Assembly: GCF_001894805.1 (NCBI RefSeq)
Contig: NZ_BCWX01000003.1
Coordinates: forward strand, 186,001 to 250,000
DNA length: 64,000 nt
DNA from: Rhodococcus globerulus NBRC 14531
GTDB lineage: Bacteria > Actinomycetota > Actinomycetes > Mycobacteriales > Mycobacteriaceae
Reading direction: 5' to 3'
Shown in pieces: positions 52,630 to 61,398 of the stretch. Position 1 is the first letter of the stretch, and the number at the start of each line of letters is the position of its first letter. The position numbers and the translations under genes are program-made. Below the pieces are notes generated by a model. The model did not search any database. It was not told the origin of the DNA and saw only the letters and a program-made list of their open reading frames with translations.

Positions 52630-53795
52630 TCCTGCGTGGAAAGCTGATCACCGGAGGCCGCATGCTGGCCGACGGAGTTGTCGAGACGTCCGGTGATCGA
52701 GTGGTGTGGGCCGGACCCGCGTCGGAGCGGACGGACCAGCTCCCGGAACCTGCTGATCCGGGCACGACGATCATTCCCGGTCTCGTGGACGTGCACTGCC
52801 ATGGGGCCGGCGGATTCGGTTTCCCGGAAGCCGATCGCGACGGTTCCACCGCAGCGGCGGATCACCACCGACACAACGGAACGACCTCGGTGATCGGGTC
52901 GTTGGTGTCGGCGCCGCCGAATGTCTTGCATGGCCGCATCGAATTGCTGGCGTCGCTTGTGGAGCGCGGCACGCTCGCCGGAATCCATCTGGAAGGTCCG
53001 TTCCTGTCGGTACTGCGTTGTGGTGCACAGGATCCTGCAAGCATTCTCGACGGCGATCCAGCCCTGCTCGAGTCGCTGTTGGCTGCCGGGCGCGGTCACA
53101 TCCGCTCGATGACCATCGCACCCGAGACCGCGCATTTTGCCGAACTGTCGACCATGCTGACCGAGAACGGCGTGGTGGTCAGCATCGGTCACACCGACGC
53201 GTCCAATCCGACCGCCACCCGATCGATCGCACATTCGGCTCACGCACCGCTCAGTGCCACACACCTTTTCAACGGAATGGCGCCTATGCACCACCGTGAG
53301 CCTGGCGCAGTGGCTGCCTGCCTGGCGGCCGCAGCCCGTGGCCAGATGGTGGTCGAGTTGGTCGGCGACGGTGTCCATCTGGCCGATGAAACTGTCTCCA
53401 CGGTGTTCGATCTTGTCGGCCCACATCAGATTGCTCTGGTCTCCGACGCCATGGCGGCAGCAGGTATGCCGGATGGGCGGTACCCGCTCGGTCCACTCGA
53501 CGTGGACGTTGTCGACGGAGTGGCCCGACTTGCCGGACAAGGCGACACTGCTATAGCCGGCGGTACCAGCAGGCTGATGGACATCGTGCGTCGGACGGTG
53601 CTCGATGCCGGGGTTGATCTGCTCGCGGCGGTCACCGCCGCAACTGCAACTCCCGCCGCGCTGTTGGGATTGACCGGGATTGTCGGTGACCTCGTCCCGG
53701 GATGCCGCGCCGATCTTGTCGTTACCGACAAAAAACTTTTGCCCCGAGCAGTCATGGCTTCGGGAAACTGGCTTACGAACACCATGGAAAGCTGA
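52626..53795 (+). CDS. nagA: N-acetylglucosamine-6-phosphate deacetylase NagA
   Basis: 389 residues of the amidohydrolase superfamily. Metal and catalytic residues are visible: DVHCHG (His57, His59), HLEGPFL (Glu123), SIGHTDA (His189), THLFNGM (His213) and LVSDAMA (Asp274). It removes acetate from GlcNAc-6-P to give GlcN-6-P. It starts with GTG 52626, overlapping the preceding stop (GTGA). The next gene is the matching isomerase-deaminase nagB. Confidence 0.9.
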   Translation: MILRGKLITGGRMLADGVVETSGDRVVWAGPASERTDQLPEPADPGTTIIPGLVDVHCHGAGGFGFPEADRDGSTAAADHHRHNGTTSVIGSLVSAPPNVLHGRIELLASLVERGTLAGIHLEGPFLSVLRCGAQDPASILDGDPALLESLLAAGRGHIRSMTIAPETAHFAELSTMLTENGVVVSIGHTDASNPTATRSIAHSAHAPLSATHLFNGMAPMHHREPGAVAACLAAAARGQMVVELVGDGVHLADETVSTVFDLVGPHQIALVSDAMAAAGMPDGRYPLGPLDVDVVDGVARLAGQGDTAIAGGTSRLMDIVRRTVLDAGVDLLAAVTAATATPAALLGLTGIVGDLVPGCRADLVVTDKKLLPRAVMASGNWLTNTMES

Positions 53796-53809
53796 GAGGA
53801 AGAACTCCG

Positions 53810-54589
53810 ATGGAAATTGTCATCGTCAACGACGCGGATACAGCCGGCACGGTTGTCGCCGATATCTTCGACCACGCAGTACGCTCCGGCGCACGAACTT
53901 TGGGCTTGGCAACTGGATCGTCGCCGCTCTCCGTCTACCGCGAACTTGCGAGGCGCCACCGCGAGGAAGGCTTGAGTTTTGCCGGCCTGCAGGCTTTTCT
54001 GCTCGACGAGTACGTCGGCCTCCCAGATGGACACCCCGAGTCCTATGCGCAGGTAATCCGGACCGAGCTGGTCAATCACCTTGACCTCGACAGTGCTCGC
54101 GTGTTCAGTCCGAACGGAACTACCGGAGACCCGTTCGGCGCTGCCGCAGCCTACGATCGCGCGATCGCCGCCAACGGTCCGGTGGATGTACAACTCCTCG
54201 GCATCGGGGCAAACGGCCACATCGGATTCAACGAGCCGACGTCGTCGCTGACCTCACGCACACGGGTGAAAACGTTGACCGAACAGACCCGGATAGACAA
54301 CGCACGATTCTTCGAGAGCCTCGACGACGTTCCGCGCCACGTCATCACACAGGGTCTCGGAACGATCTGCGACGCAGGGCATCTTGTGATGATCGCAACC
54401 GGAGAACACAAGGCAGACGCGATCGCCGCCGCGGTCGAAGGACCCCTCGCCGCGGTCTGTCCCGCATCGGTTCTTCAATTGCACCCACACGCAACAGTTG
54501 TCGTCGACGAAGCCGCGGCGTCGAAGCTTCAGCTCACCGAGTTCTACAAGACGGTGTCAGCGCACAAGCCGCTCGCGCAACACTACTGA
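53810..54589 (+). CDS. nagB: Glucosamine-6-phosphate deaminase NagB
   Basis: 259 residues. Phosphate-binding LGLATGSSPLSVY, catalytic LLDEYVGL (Asp66, Glu67) and GIGANGHIGFNEP (Asn135, His137, Glu142) are all present. It converts GlcN-6-P to fructose-6-P and ammonia, joining sialic acid and chitin breakdown to glycolysis. ATG 53810 follows GAGGAAG. It is the last gene of the operon and nearly meets the convergent fadD17. Confidence 0.9.
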   Translation: MEIVIVNDADTAGTVVADIFDHAVRSGARTLGLATGSSPLSVYRELARRHREEGLSFAGLQAFLLDEYVGLPDGHPESYAQVIRTELVNHLDLDSARVFSPNGTTGDPFGAAAAYDRAIAANGPVDVQLLGIGANGHIGFNEPTSSLTSRTRVKTLTEQTRIDNARFFESLDDVPRHVITQGLGTICDAGHLVMIATGEHKADAIAAAVEGPLAAVCPASVLQLHPHATVVVDEAAASKLQLTEFYKTVSAHKPLAQHY

Positions 54590-54604
54590 GCCGACGCGGC
54601 ACCT

Positions 54605-56239
54605 TCACTGTGCTCCGACCGTGACTTTCTCGAGAGTGAGCGCCCGCTCAGGCGTGAGCAACTGGAATTCGGCCTCGCCGCGTTGACGGATCCAGACCGG
54701 ATCGCTGGTATTCCAGCGCTCCGCGCTCTGGGTTCGGGTGACAACTTTGAAGGTTGCGGTCCGCGGAAATTCGCTGCAGACCCGGATGAGTGTGGGCTTC
54801 TGCTTCGGGCCCAGCTCAGGACGTGAATCTATGTATGCGGCAACCGCTTCGGGATCGAAGTTGCTGACATCACCTACCGGGATGACCGACGCCATCACTC
54901 GGTCGCCGACATCGCTGTCCGGGACTGCGTAGACGGACACCTGCGCAAAGCCGGGGTAGGCGGTGAGCGCGCGTTCGATGGGGGCGGCGCCGATGTTCTC
55001 GCCGTCGACGCGCAGCCACCCGGAACTGCGCCCCGCGAAGTAGACATATCCGTCGGCGTCGGCGTACGCGAGGTCGCCGGTCCAGTACTGACCGTTGCGC
55101 ATACGTTCGGCGTCGGCTTCGGGGTTCTTGTAGTACCCGGCGAAGGCTCCCGGACCGGTCACGTTGACCATTTCGCCGGTTGCCTCGTCTGCGTTGACGA
55201 TCCGGCCATCCGCGTCGAATTCTGCAGGTGGGCAGGGAACTCCGGTTTCGGGGTGAAGAATCTTCACGCCTTCGGGGAGCAGTCCGAGAGTGCCGGCACG
55301 GGGGATAGGCGCTGCGCCGATCGACACTCCACCCTCGGTGGAACCGAATCCGTCGATGACGCGCGCGCCGAAGCGACGGACAAACGTGGCGACTGCGGGA
55401 GCGGCACCCTCGTTGCCGTACATGATCTTCAGAGTGTTGTCGTGATCGTCGGGCTGCTCGGGTGTCGCGGCGATGAAGGAAAGCGGTTTGCCGACGTAGT
55501 TGGAGTAGGTGATCCCGTATTTGCGGACGTCAGGGAGAAATCCCGAAGCGGAGAACTTGCGGCGCATGGCAATTGCGCACTTGCGATGCAGTGCGATTGC
55601 CCACGCTGCCATGATCGCGTTGGAATGGAACATCGGCATTGCCATGTAGATGACATCGCTCGGCCCGAGTTCGAATCGATCGCCGAGCATGATCGCGGGA
55701 TCTGCGATCTTGGAGTGCGTGCAACGAACAGCCTTGGGATCGCCGCTGGTCCCCGAGGTGAAGATGAGCATCATCAGGTCGTCGGGAGAGACTGCGCAGG
55801 CGTTGTGCGGGGAACGGGCGAAGGGCGCCAACAGTTCCGCCCACTCCGGCGAGTCGACGTTGATTACCCGAACGTCGCCGAGGTCGACCCCGTCGAGAAG
55901 GTGCGCCTGACTGTTCTCGGTGAAGATGATCTGGCAGTCGGCCAATGCGACATCTCGAGCCAGCGCCGGCCCCCGCCTCGTCGTGTTCAGTCCGGCCAGC
56001 ACCGTGCCGGAGAAGGCCGCTGCGCCCAGTAGCAGCGAGAACTCCGGAATGTTCTCCATCAACAAACCGAAGTGTCGTGGACGCTCGTGGTCGAGCACAG
56101 CATCGAGCATCGCGGCGCGGTCGAACGAGGCCTGGATATGCTCGCGCCAGGTGATGGCCTGGTCCTCGAATCGGATGCCGTACGAGTCGATCTCACTGAC
56201 TCCGAGGAGCAGATCTGAAACGGTGGGGCTCTCACTCAT
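54605..56239 (-). CDS. fadD17: Steroid-CoA ligase FadD17
   Basis: 544 residues of the adenylate-forming family. FTSGTSGDPKAV is the P-loop, GFGSTEGGVSIG the adenylate motif, and RSSGWLRVDGENIGAAPIER the hinge region. The C-terminal FPRTATFKVVTR carries the catalytic Lys. FadD17 activates C26 or C24 sterol side-chain acids. ATG 56239 (MSESPTV) is 76 bases after fadE27 and in the same leftward operon as fadE26/27, matching the fadD17-fadE27-fadE26 order of M. tuberculosis. Confidence 0.88.
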   Translation of the reverse strand: MSESPTVSDLLLGVSEIDSYGIRFEDQAITWREHIQASFDRAAMLDAVLDHERPRHFGLLMENIPEFSLLLGAAAFSGTVLAGLNTTRRGPALARDVALADCQIIFTENSQAHLLDGVDLGDVRVINVDSPEWAELLAPFARSPHNACAVSPDDLMMLIFTSGTSGDPKAVRCTHSKIADPAIMLGDRFELGPSDVIYMAMPMFHSNAIMAAWAIALHRKCAIAMRRKFSASGFLPDVRKYGITYSNYVGKPLSFIAATPEQPDDHDNTLKIMYGNEGAAPAVATFVRRFGARVIDGFGSTEGGVSIGAAPIPRAGTLGLLPEGVKILHPETGVPCPPAEFDADGRIVNADEATGEMVNVTGPGAFAGYYKNPEADAERMRNGQYWTGDLAYADADGYVYFAGRSSGWLRVDGENIGAAPIERALTAYPGFAQVSVYAVPDSDVGDRVMASVIPVGDVSNFDPEAVAAYIDSRPELGPKQKPTLIRVCSEFPRTATFKVVTRTQSAERWNTSDPVWIRQRGEAEFQLLTPERALTLEKVTVGAQ

Positions 56240-56315
56240 AATTGCATCATTACCGATTCGTCGAGGACCAGGTCCGGGTATTCCGCTTGGTGGGACTCCG
56301 ATTGGTGAGACAAGC

Positions 56316-57437
56316 TCACGCGGGTTCGTCAGCGAGTTCCTTACCGAGACTGCGCAGCAGATCGGTGGTGTTGCCGAGCAGGAATTCGTGACGCTTGGCA
56401 GCGAGGAAGTACCGGTGGATCGGGTGATCCTCGTCCAATCCGACACCGCCGTGGACGTGGACAGCGGTGTGTGCGACGCGGTGGCCGGCGTCGGCTGCCC
56501 AGAACTTCGCGGTCTTGACGGACTCGGTGGCAGGGAGAGATTCGCTCAGTTGCCAGGCCGCTGCCCAGAGAGTCAGACGCACTCCCTTGACGTCGATGTA
56601 CCCGTCGGCCAGTCGTTGAGCCACAGCCTGGAAGCTGCCGATCGGGCGACCGAACTGGACTCGCTCGCGCGCGTATTCCGCGGTCAATTTCAGGGCCTGA
56701 TCGAGTACACCGTATTGGTATGCGCTGGAACCGAGTCGGGCACGTTCGACGATCCATTCGCTGATCTCGGAGCCCTGAGCCACCGAGCCGAGCACCCGGT
56801 CGTCCGGTAGTTGGACCGCATCGAGATCGACCTGGCCTGCGCTGCCGAAGTCGACTATCGACTGCCGCGTGACACTGACACCGACGTCGCCCGGCTGCAC
56901 CAGGAACACGACAACACCGTCGTCGGTACTTGCGGGGACCAGGAAGAGGTCGGCTATCGGTGCGCTGTCGACCACGATCTTCGTGCCGGTCAGCTCCCAA
57001 CCGGTTTCCGTTCGGTTCGCATGCGTGAACGGGAGAGCTGGATTGTCGCCCCATTCTTCGGACAGCGCTGCTGTCAGGATCTTCTCGCCGCGTGCTGCGG
57101 GCGCAGCCCAGTCGGCGCGCTGGCTGTCGTCGCCGAATTCCGCGATCGCGGCGGCGGACGACACGATGGACGTCAGATATGGCACCGGTGCAACAGCCCG
57201 GCCCAATTCGACAAGAATGCTGCACTGCTCGAGCACACCAAATCCGTCTCCGCCCACCGATTCCGGCAAGGCTGCGCTGAGAACGCCGGACGATGCGAGC
57301 GCCGCCCACAGTGTGCGGTCGGTGCGGTCCTGCGCTGCGTCGAGTTCACGGAGGCGGTCGTTGGTGACCAGTTCGGTGACAATTCCGCGGGTGAGGCCGG
57401 CCAGATCGTTCTGGGCCTCGGTGAAGGTGAAATCCAT
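56316..57437 (-). CDS. fadE27: Acyl-CoA dehydrogenase subunit FadE27 (ChsE5-like)
   Basis: 373 residues of the acyl-CoA dehydrogenase family. VLDQALKLTAEYARERVQFG and VHVHGGVGLDEDHPIHRYFL are family signatures. With FadE26 it is known in mycobacteria to make a heterotetramer that oxidises sterol side-chain CoAs, each pair sharing one FAD. The gene follows fadE26 by 14 bases, so co-production is likely. The position normally holding the catalytic Glu cannot be confirmed from sequence alone. Confidence 0.88.
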   Translation of the reverse strand: MDFTFTEAQNDLAGLTRGIVTELVTNDRLRELDAAQDRTDRTLWAALASSGVLSAALPESVGGDGFGVLEQCSILVELGRAVAPVPYLTSIVSSAAAIAEFGDDSQRADWAAPAARGEKILTAALSEEWGDNPALPFTHANRTETGWELTGTKIVVDSAPIADLFLVPASTDDGVVVFLVQPGDVGVSVTRQSIVDFGSAGQVDLDAVQLPDDRVLGSVAQGSEISEWIVERARLGSSAYQYGVLDQALKLTAEYARERVQFGRPIGSFQAVAQRLADGYIDVKGVRLTLWAAAWQLSESLPATESVKTAKFWAADAGHRVAHTAVHVHGGVGLDEDHPIHRYFLAAKRHEFLLGNTTDLLRSLGKELADEPA

Positions 57438-57451
57438 GTCGCGAGGTGTCC

Positions 57452-58633
57452 TTATCGCTTTGAGGGCGGCAAGCCCAGGGCCGTCATACCGATGATGTCG
57501 CGCTGCACTTCGTTTGTGCCGCCGCCGAACGTCAGGATCAACGAGGAACGGTGCATCCGTTCGATTCGTCCACGTAGGACCGCGCCGGGGGAGTTCTGCC
57601 GGATGACGGCCGACGGTCCGAGGATTTCCATCAGCAATCGGTAAGCCTCGGTGGCGAATTCGGTGCCGAACACCTTATTGGCCGATGCCGCTTCCGGACC
57701 GGGGGAGTGATCGGTGGTCGACGCGATTTCCCAGTTCATCAGCTTGAGGTACTCGGCTTTGGCATGCACCCGCGCCAGGTTGATCTGAACCCATTCCTGA
57801 TCGATCATGCGTCGGCCGTCGGGAAGCTTGGTGTTCTGGGCCCACTCGCGGACCTCACGCTGCGCCGTCAGAATCGGACCTGCCGAGGTGAGCGCAACAC
57901 GTTCGTGATTGAGCTGATTGGTGATCAGGCCCCAGCCGCCGTGTTCCTCACCGACGATCGACGACGCCGGAACACGCACATCCTGGTAGTAGGTGGCGCT
58001 GGTGTCCGGTCCGGCCATGGTGTGCACCGGTGTGTAGGAGAATCCTTCGGCGGTGGTGGGGACGATCAGCATGCTGATTCCCTTGTGCTTCTTGGCTTCC
58101 GGATCGGTGCGGCAGGCGAGCCAGATGTAGTCCGCGTACTGGATGAGGCTTGTCCACATCTTCTGACCGTTGATGATGTAGTCGTCGCCGTCCTTGACGG
58201 CGGATGTGCGCAGCGATGCCAGGTCGGTTCCGGCTCCGGGCTCGGAATACCCAATGGCAAAATGCAGTTCGCCGCGCGAGATCTTCGGCAAGAAGAATGC
58301 CTTCTGCTCCTCGGTGCCGAAATGCATGATTGTCGGGGCCACAGAGTTGATGGTCAGGAAGGGCACCGGCGCTCCGGCGATCGCAGCTTCGTCGGTGAAG
58401 ATCAGCTGGTCCATGGCGGATCGTTCCTGCCCGCCGTACTCCTTGGGCCAGCCGAGCGTGAGCCAGCCGTCCTGGCCCATCTGTGCCACAACCTCGCGGT
58501 ACACGTTTCCTTCGCCGTACTCGCCGGTGGTGGCTGCGAGGGCTTCGCGGCGAGCCGGGGTCATCAGTTGAGCAAAGTACGCGCGCAACTCCTCCTGAAG
58601 CGCTTGTTGCTCAGGTGTGTAGGTGATGTGCAT
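57452..58633 (-). CDS. fadE26: Acyl-CoA dehydrogenase subunit FadE26 (ChsE4-like)
   Basis: 393 residues. FAIGYSEPGAGTDLASL and the WTSLIQYADYIWLACR flavin-binding strands, then SLILTFGGGTNEVQRDIIG, are acyl-CoA dehydrogenase signatures. ATG 58633 has GAGAGGC upstream. It starts the fadE26-fadE27-fadD17 operon and carries KstR-like boxes in the promoter. It acts on cholesterol side-chain acyl-CoAs of C24-C27 length by analogy with ChsE4-ChsE5. Confidence 0.9.
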   Translation of the reverse strand: MHITYTPEQQALQEELRAYFAQLMTPARREALAATTGEYGEGNVYREVVAQMGQDGWLTLGWPKEYGGQERSAMDQLIFTDEAAIAGAPVPFLTINSVAPTIMHFGTEEQKAFFLPKISRGELHFAIGYSEPGAGTDLASLRTSAVKDGDDYIINGQKMWTSLIQYADYIWLACRTDPEAKKHKGISMLIVPTTAEGFSYTPVHTMAGPDTSATYYQDVRVPASSIVGEEHGGWGLITNQLNHERVALTSAGPILTAQREVREWAQNTKLPDGRRMIDQEWVQINLARVHAKAEYLKLMNWEIASTTDHSPGPEAASANKVFGTEFATEAYRLLMEILGPSAVIRQNSPGAVLRGRIERMHRSSLILTFGGGTNEVQRDIIGMTALGLPPSKR

Positions 58634-58669
58634 GGTTGCCTCTCGAAGTAGAGATACAAATCGACTATC

Positions 58670-58683
58670 TGGCACAGGTTCTA
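58670..58683. promoter_or_regulatory. Imperfect KstR-like box upstream of fadE26
   Basis: TGGCACAGGTTCTA fits TnnAACnnGTTnnA except for one base (CAC for AAC). It lies 37 bases before fadE26. Confidence 0.45.
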
Positions 58684-58767
58684 TAGGCAGGTTCTCCGGG
58701 CGTGGCACGCACGTGGGCGAATCCAGGCACTCGTTTCTGCTACTTTTCCGAATCATTGCACACGAGG

Positions 58768-58781
58768 TGGAACAGGTTCTA
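58768..58781. promoter_or_regulatory. KstR-like box between fadE26 and fdxD
   Basis: TGGAACAGGTTCTA matches TnnAACnnGTTnnA at all fixed positions. It lies in the divergent promoter of the fadE26 operon and fdxD. Confidence 0.8.
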
Positions 58782-58878
58782 GTGTTATGGCAGGAACGGT
58801 GCGGAGCGCAGCCCTGCGATGCCCGTTTCTCCACTAGTCTGTGGCGCCCAAATGTGTGAGTAGAGAAGAGGAATACCC

Positions 58879-59070
58879 ATGGAGGTCAGGGTTGATCTGG
58901 ACCGTTGTGAGGCCAACGGAGTCTGCGTCGGTATCGCCCCCGATATTTTCGACCTCGACGACAACGAGGAGTTGGTGATCAGTTCGGCGCGTCCACCGGA
59001 GGATCGCTGGGAGGATGTTCGTTCCGCGATCGCCCAGTGCCCACGCGCCGCATTGACGGAACATCCGTGA
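58879..59070 (+). CDS. fdxD: 3Fe-4S ferredoxin FdxD
   Basis: 63 residues. CEANGVC and a third ligand in AQCPRAAL give a three-Cys cluster site, as in P450-associated [3Fe-4S] ferredoxins. The IAPDIFDLDDNEEL core is shared with mycobacterial FdxD. It probably supplies electrons to CYP125 or other sterol oxygenases, with the FprB-type reductase at 18627 as a possible source. ATG 58879 has AGAGGAA upstream. It sits beside hsd4A and mce4 as in M. tuberculosis. Confidence 0.88.
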   Translation: MEVRVDLDRCEANGVCVGIAPDIFDLDDNEELVISSARPPEDRWEDVRSAIAQCPRAALTEHP

Positions 59071-59087
59071 GGGCTATTGCCCAAAAC

Positions 59088-59101
59088 AGGAACACGTTCT
59101 A
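59088..59101. promoter_or_regulatory. KstR-like box upstream of hsd4A
   Basis: AGGAACACGTTCTA matches TnnAACnnGTTnnA except the first base. It lies between fdxD and hsd4A, 80 bases before the start. Confidence 0.65.
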
Positions 59102-59181
59102 AAGTTGCGAAGTCGTGAGGCCCGACAGGCTCCGCCGAGACGGTCGGGTTCACGATCGCACAGAACTGGGAGAACGCGTCG

Positions 59182-60099
59182 ATGAATGCTGTGAAGAGCG
59201 AGGACACCAGTCTCGAAGGCAAGGTCGCCATCGTGACCGGTGCCGGATCGGGACTCGGAAAGTTCGAGGCCATCGCCCTGGCGAAAGCCGGCGCGTCGGT
59301 GGTTGTCAACGATCTGGCGCCGAACGAGGCCGTCGAAACAACTCTCGACGAGATTCGTAGCCTGGGCGCCAAGGTCGAATTTGTAGCCGGCAATGTCGGC
59401 GAACGTTCCACGGCGGACGCGCTCATGGAGAAGGCGCAAGGCCAGTTCGGCAGTGTCGACATCGTAGTCAACAACGCCGGAGTCGTCCGCGATCGGATGC
59501 TGTTCAACATGTCCGACGAAGACTGGGATCTGGTACTCGAAGTCCATCTGCGTGGGCATTTTCTGTTGTGCCGCAACGCCGCTGCGTATTGGCGCACAAA
59601 GTCGAAGGAAGCCGGCGCGCCGGTATACGGGCGCATCGTCAATACGTCGTCCGAAGCGGGATTGCTGGGGCCGGAAGGTCAGCCGAATTACGGTGCCGCC
59701 AAAGCGGGCATCACGGCGCTGACTCTCTCCGCCGCTCGCGGGTTGTCTCGATACGGGGTGCGCGCCAATGCCATCTGCCCACGGGCACGGACGTCGATGA
59801 CCGAGGGTGTTTTCGGTGACGCGCCGGACGAGGGCATCGATCCGCTCTCACCCGAGCATGTGGCCTCGTTGGTGTCGTATCTGGCATCGCCGGCAGCAGA
59901 CGCAGTCAACGGTCAGGTCTTTATCGTCTACGGCCCCATGGTCGCGCTGATGGCGGCGCCCGTGGTGGAGCGGCGGTTCGACGCCGACGGGGCGGCCTGG
60001 TCGCCCGAGTCGTTGTCCGTCGCGATCGGTGATTACTTTGCCGACCGGGATCCCGCCACGATGTTCTCGGCTTCTGCAGCTCTTCGGGAGTTGGGCTGA
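59182..60099 (+). CDS. hsd4A: 17-beta-hydroxysteroid dehydrogenase / hydroxyacyl-CoA dehydrogenase Hsd4A
   Basis: 305 residues of the SDR family. TGAGSGLGKFEA is the NAD site, NNAGVVRDRM the structural Asn, and NTSSEAGLL...YGAAKAG gives Ser, Tyr and Lys. The C-terminal extension (VFIVYGPMVALMAAP, RDPATMFSASAALRELG) is shared with Hsd4A, which has both 17-beta-HSD and side-chain 3-hydroxyacyl-CoA dehydrogenase activity. It lies between fdxD and the mce4 operon in the order known from mycobacteria. Confidence 0.88.
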   Translation: MNAVKSEDTSLEGKVAIVTGAGSGLGKFEAIALAKAGASVVVNDLAPNEAVETTLDEIRSLGAKVEFVAGNVGERSTADALMEKAQGQFGSVDIVVNNAGVVRDRMLFNMSDEDWDLVLEVHLRGHFLLCRNAAAYWRTKSKEAGAPVYGRIVNTSSEAGLLGPEGQPNYGAAKAGITALTLSAARGLSRYGVRANAICPRARTSMTEGVFGDAPDEGIDPLSPEHVASLVSYLASPAADAVNGQVFIVYGPMVALMAAPVVERRFDADGAAWSPESLSVAIGDYFADRDPATMFSASAALRELG

Positions 60100-60578
60100 C
60101 GCGGGTTGCTGCCGGCTTGCCCACGACACGAAACTCAAATTCACAGATATCGCCGTTGTCGTCGTGTTTTTTGGTAGAAAGAGCATGGTCACATGTCCGA
60201 ATGACTGATTTGTCGCGAATACGAGACTGTCGGTCTTCAAAAAAGTGGACTGTGTTCTAATTTCGCGCGTCATGGGCAGGGTGGTAGAACCCGCGAACGG
60301 AGCGCGCGTTTTCTGATTGTTGACGGCATCGCCGATGTTGATCATCCACCAAAAGTATTAACTTGCATGATATTTCGATCATTTGGCCGCAAATGGCGGA
60401 CAGTATGAGGTGTGTTCGATGCAGGGTTTCCCGGTCGTGAAATTTGGCTATTCCCGGTGATATGCGCCCGTTTTTGACAGGTGAACACGTTCTAGTTAAT
60501 ATGACCTGAGTCACAAGCTGTCGGGGGCTGGACTATGCAAACAGACAGTGTTGCGGCAACAAGAGACGAGGAGGACGG
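60100..60578. other. 479-base intergenic region upstream of the mce4 operon
   Basis: No convincing gene. It holds two KstR-like sequences: a good one at 60481-60494 and a poor one (TGGACTGTGTTCTA) at 60246-60259. The middle part is AT-richer than the genes, compatible with promoter DNA. Short leftward frames in it lack a ribosome-binding site and family features. Confidence 0.6.
60481..60494. promoter_or_regulatory. KstR-like box of the mce4 operon
   Basis: GTGAACACGTTCTA matches TnnAACnnGTTnnA except the first base; the core GAACACGTTC is palindromic. It lies 84 bases upstream of yrbE4A. Confidence 0.7.
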
Positions 60579-61343
60579 ATGGTAGACCTCGTCGAGGTGC
60601 CATTACGGGCGGTCGGTGGCTTCTTTCAGATGTCAGCGGAAACCTTGCGGGCAGTCTTTTCTCGTCCCTTCCAGCGTCAGGAATTCATCGATCAGGCCTG
60701 GTTCGTAGCCCGGGTCTCGATGGTCCCCACCGTGCTGGTCGCCATCCCGTTCACCGTGCTCGTCAGCTTCACCATCAACATCCTGCTGCGGGAGATCGGC
60801 GCTGCCGACCTCAGCGGTGCGGGAGCCGCGCTCGGCACCGTCACACAGGTCGGCCCCATCGTGACAGTCCTCATCGTCGCCGGCGCCGGCGCCACCGCAA
60901 TCTGCGCGGACCTCTCCGCCCGTACCATCCGCGAAGAAATCGACGCGATGAGAGTGCTCGGCATCAATCCGATCCAGCGGCTTGTTGTGCCTCGGGTGCT
61001 TGCGTCCACCGGAGTGGCCCTGCTGCTCAACGGCCTGGTCATTACCATCGGCATCCTCGGCGGTTTTGTGTTCTCGGTATTCATCCAGGACGTCAACCCC
61101 GGAGCATTTGTCAACGGCATCACCTTGCTGACCGGATTCGGCGAGCTGATGCTCTCGATGGTCAAGGCTGGACTCTTCGGCATGATCGCCGGACTTGTCG
61201 CCTCGTATCTCGGGCTCAACGTCAAGGGCGGCGCCAAGAGCGTCGGCGACGCCGTCAACCAGACCGTCGTGTTCGCCTTCATGGCGCTGTTCGTCGTCAA
61301 TGTGCTCATCACCACCATCGGTATCAAGTTGACGGCCGGATGA
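60579..61343 (+). CDS. yrbE4A: Mce4 permease subunit YrbE4A (SupA)
   Basis: 254 residues, MlaE-like permease. The helices around VAIPFTVLVSFTINILLREI and LFGMIAGLVASYLGLNVKGG are standard, and the signature REEIDAMRVLGINPIQRLVVPR is the conserved permease loop. The ATPase is encoded elsewhere (MceG). It starts with GGAGG five bases before ATG 60579. With YrbE4B it forms the inner membrane channel of the Mce4 sterol importer. Confidence 0.92.
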   Translation: MVDLVEVPLRAVGGFFQMSAETLRAVFSRPFQRQEFIDQAWFVARVSMVPTVLVAIPFTVLVSFTINILLREIGAADLSGAGAALGTVTQVGPIVTVLIVAGAGATAICADLSARTIREEIDAMRVLGINPIQRLVVPRVLASTGVALLLNGLVITIGILGGFVFSVFIQDVNPGAFVNGITLLTGFGELMLSMVKAGLFGMIAGLVASYLGLNVKGGAKSVGDAVNQTVVFAFMALFVVNVLITTIGIKLTAG

Positions 61344-61398
61344 GGCGCACGGCGAGCAGGAGAACTGTGACACACCACGACGGACGGGAGGCGTACTG

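Noticed and set aside
54181-54250. NagB GANGHIGFNEP with Asn at the position of Asp141 in E. coli NagB
   Set aside because: I believe Asn also occurs here in other Gram-positive NagB proteins, so it is not evidence for inactivity.
60246-60259. Possible KstR-like sequence TGGACTGTGTTCTA
   Set aside because: The AAC half is ACT, so it departs from the consensus core. A better box lies at 60481.
60257-60514. 85-codon leftward frame upstream of yrbE4A
   Set aside because: It lies in promoter DNA over the KstR-like box, has no ribosome-binding site and no family features.
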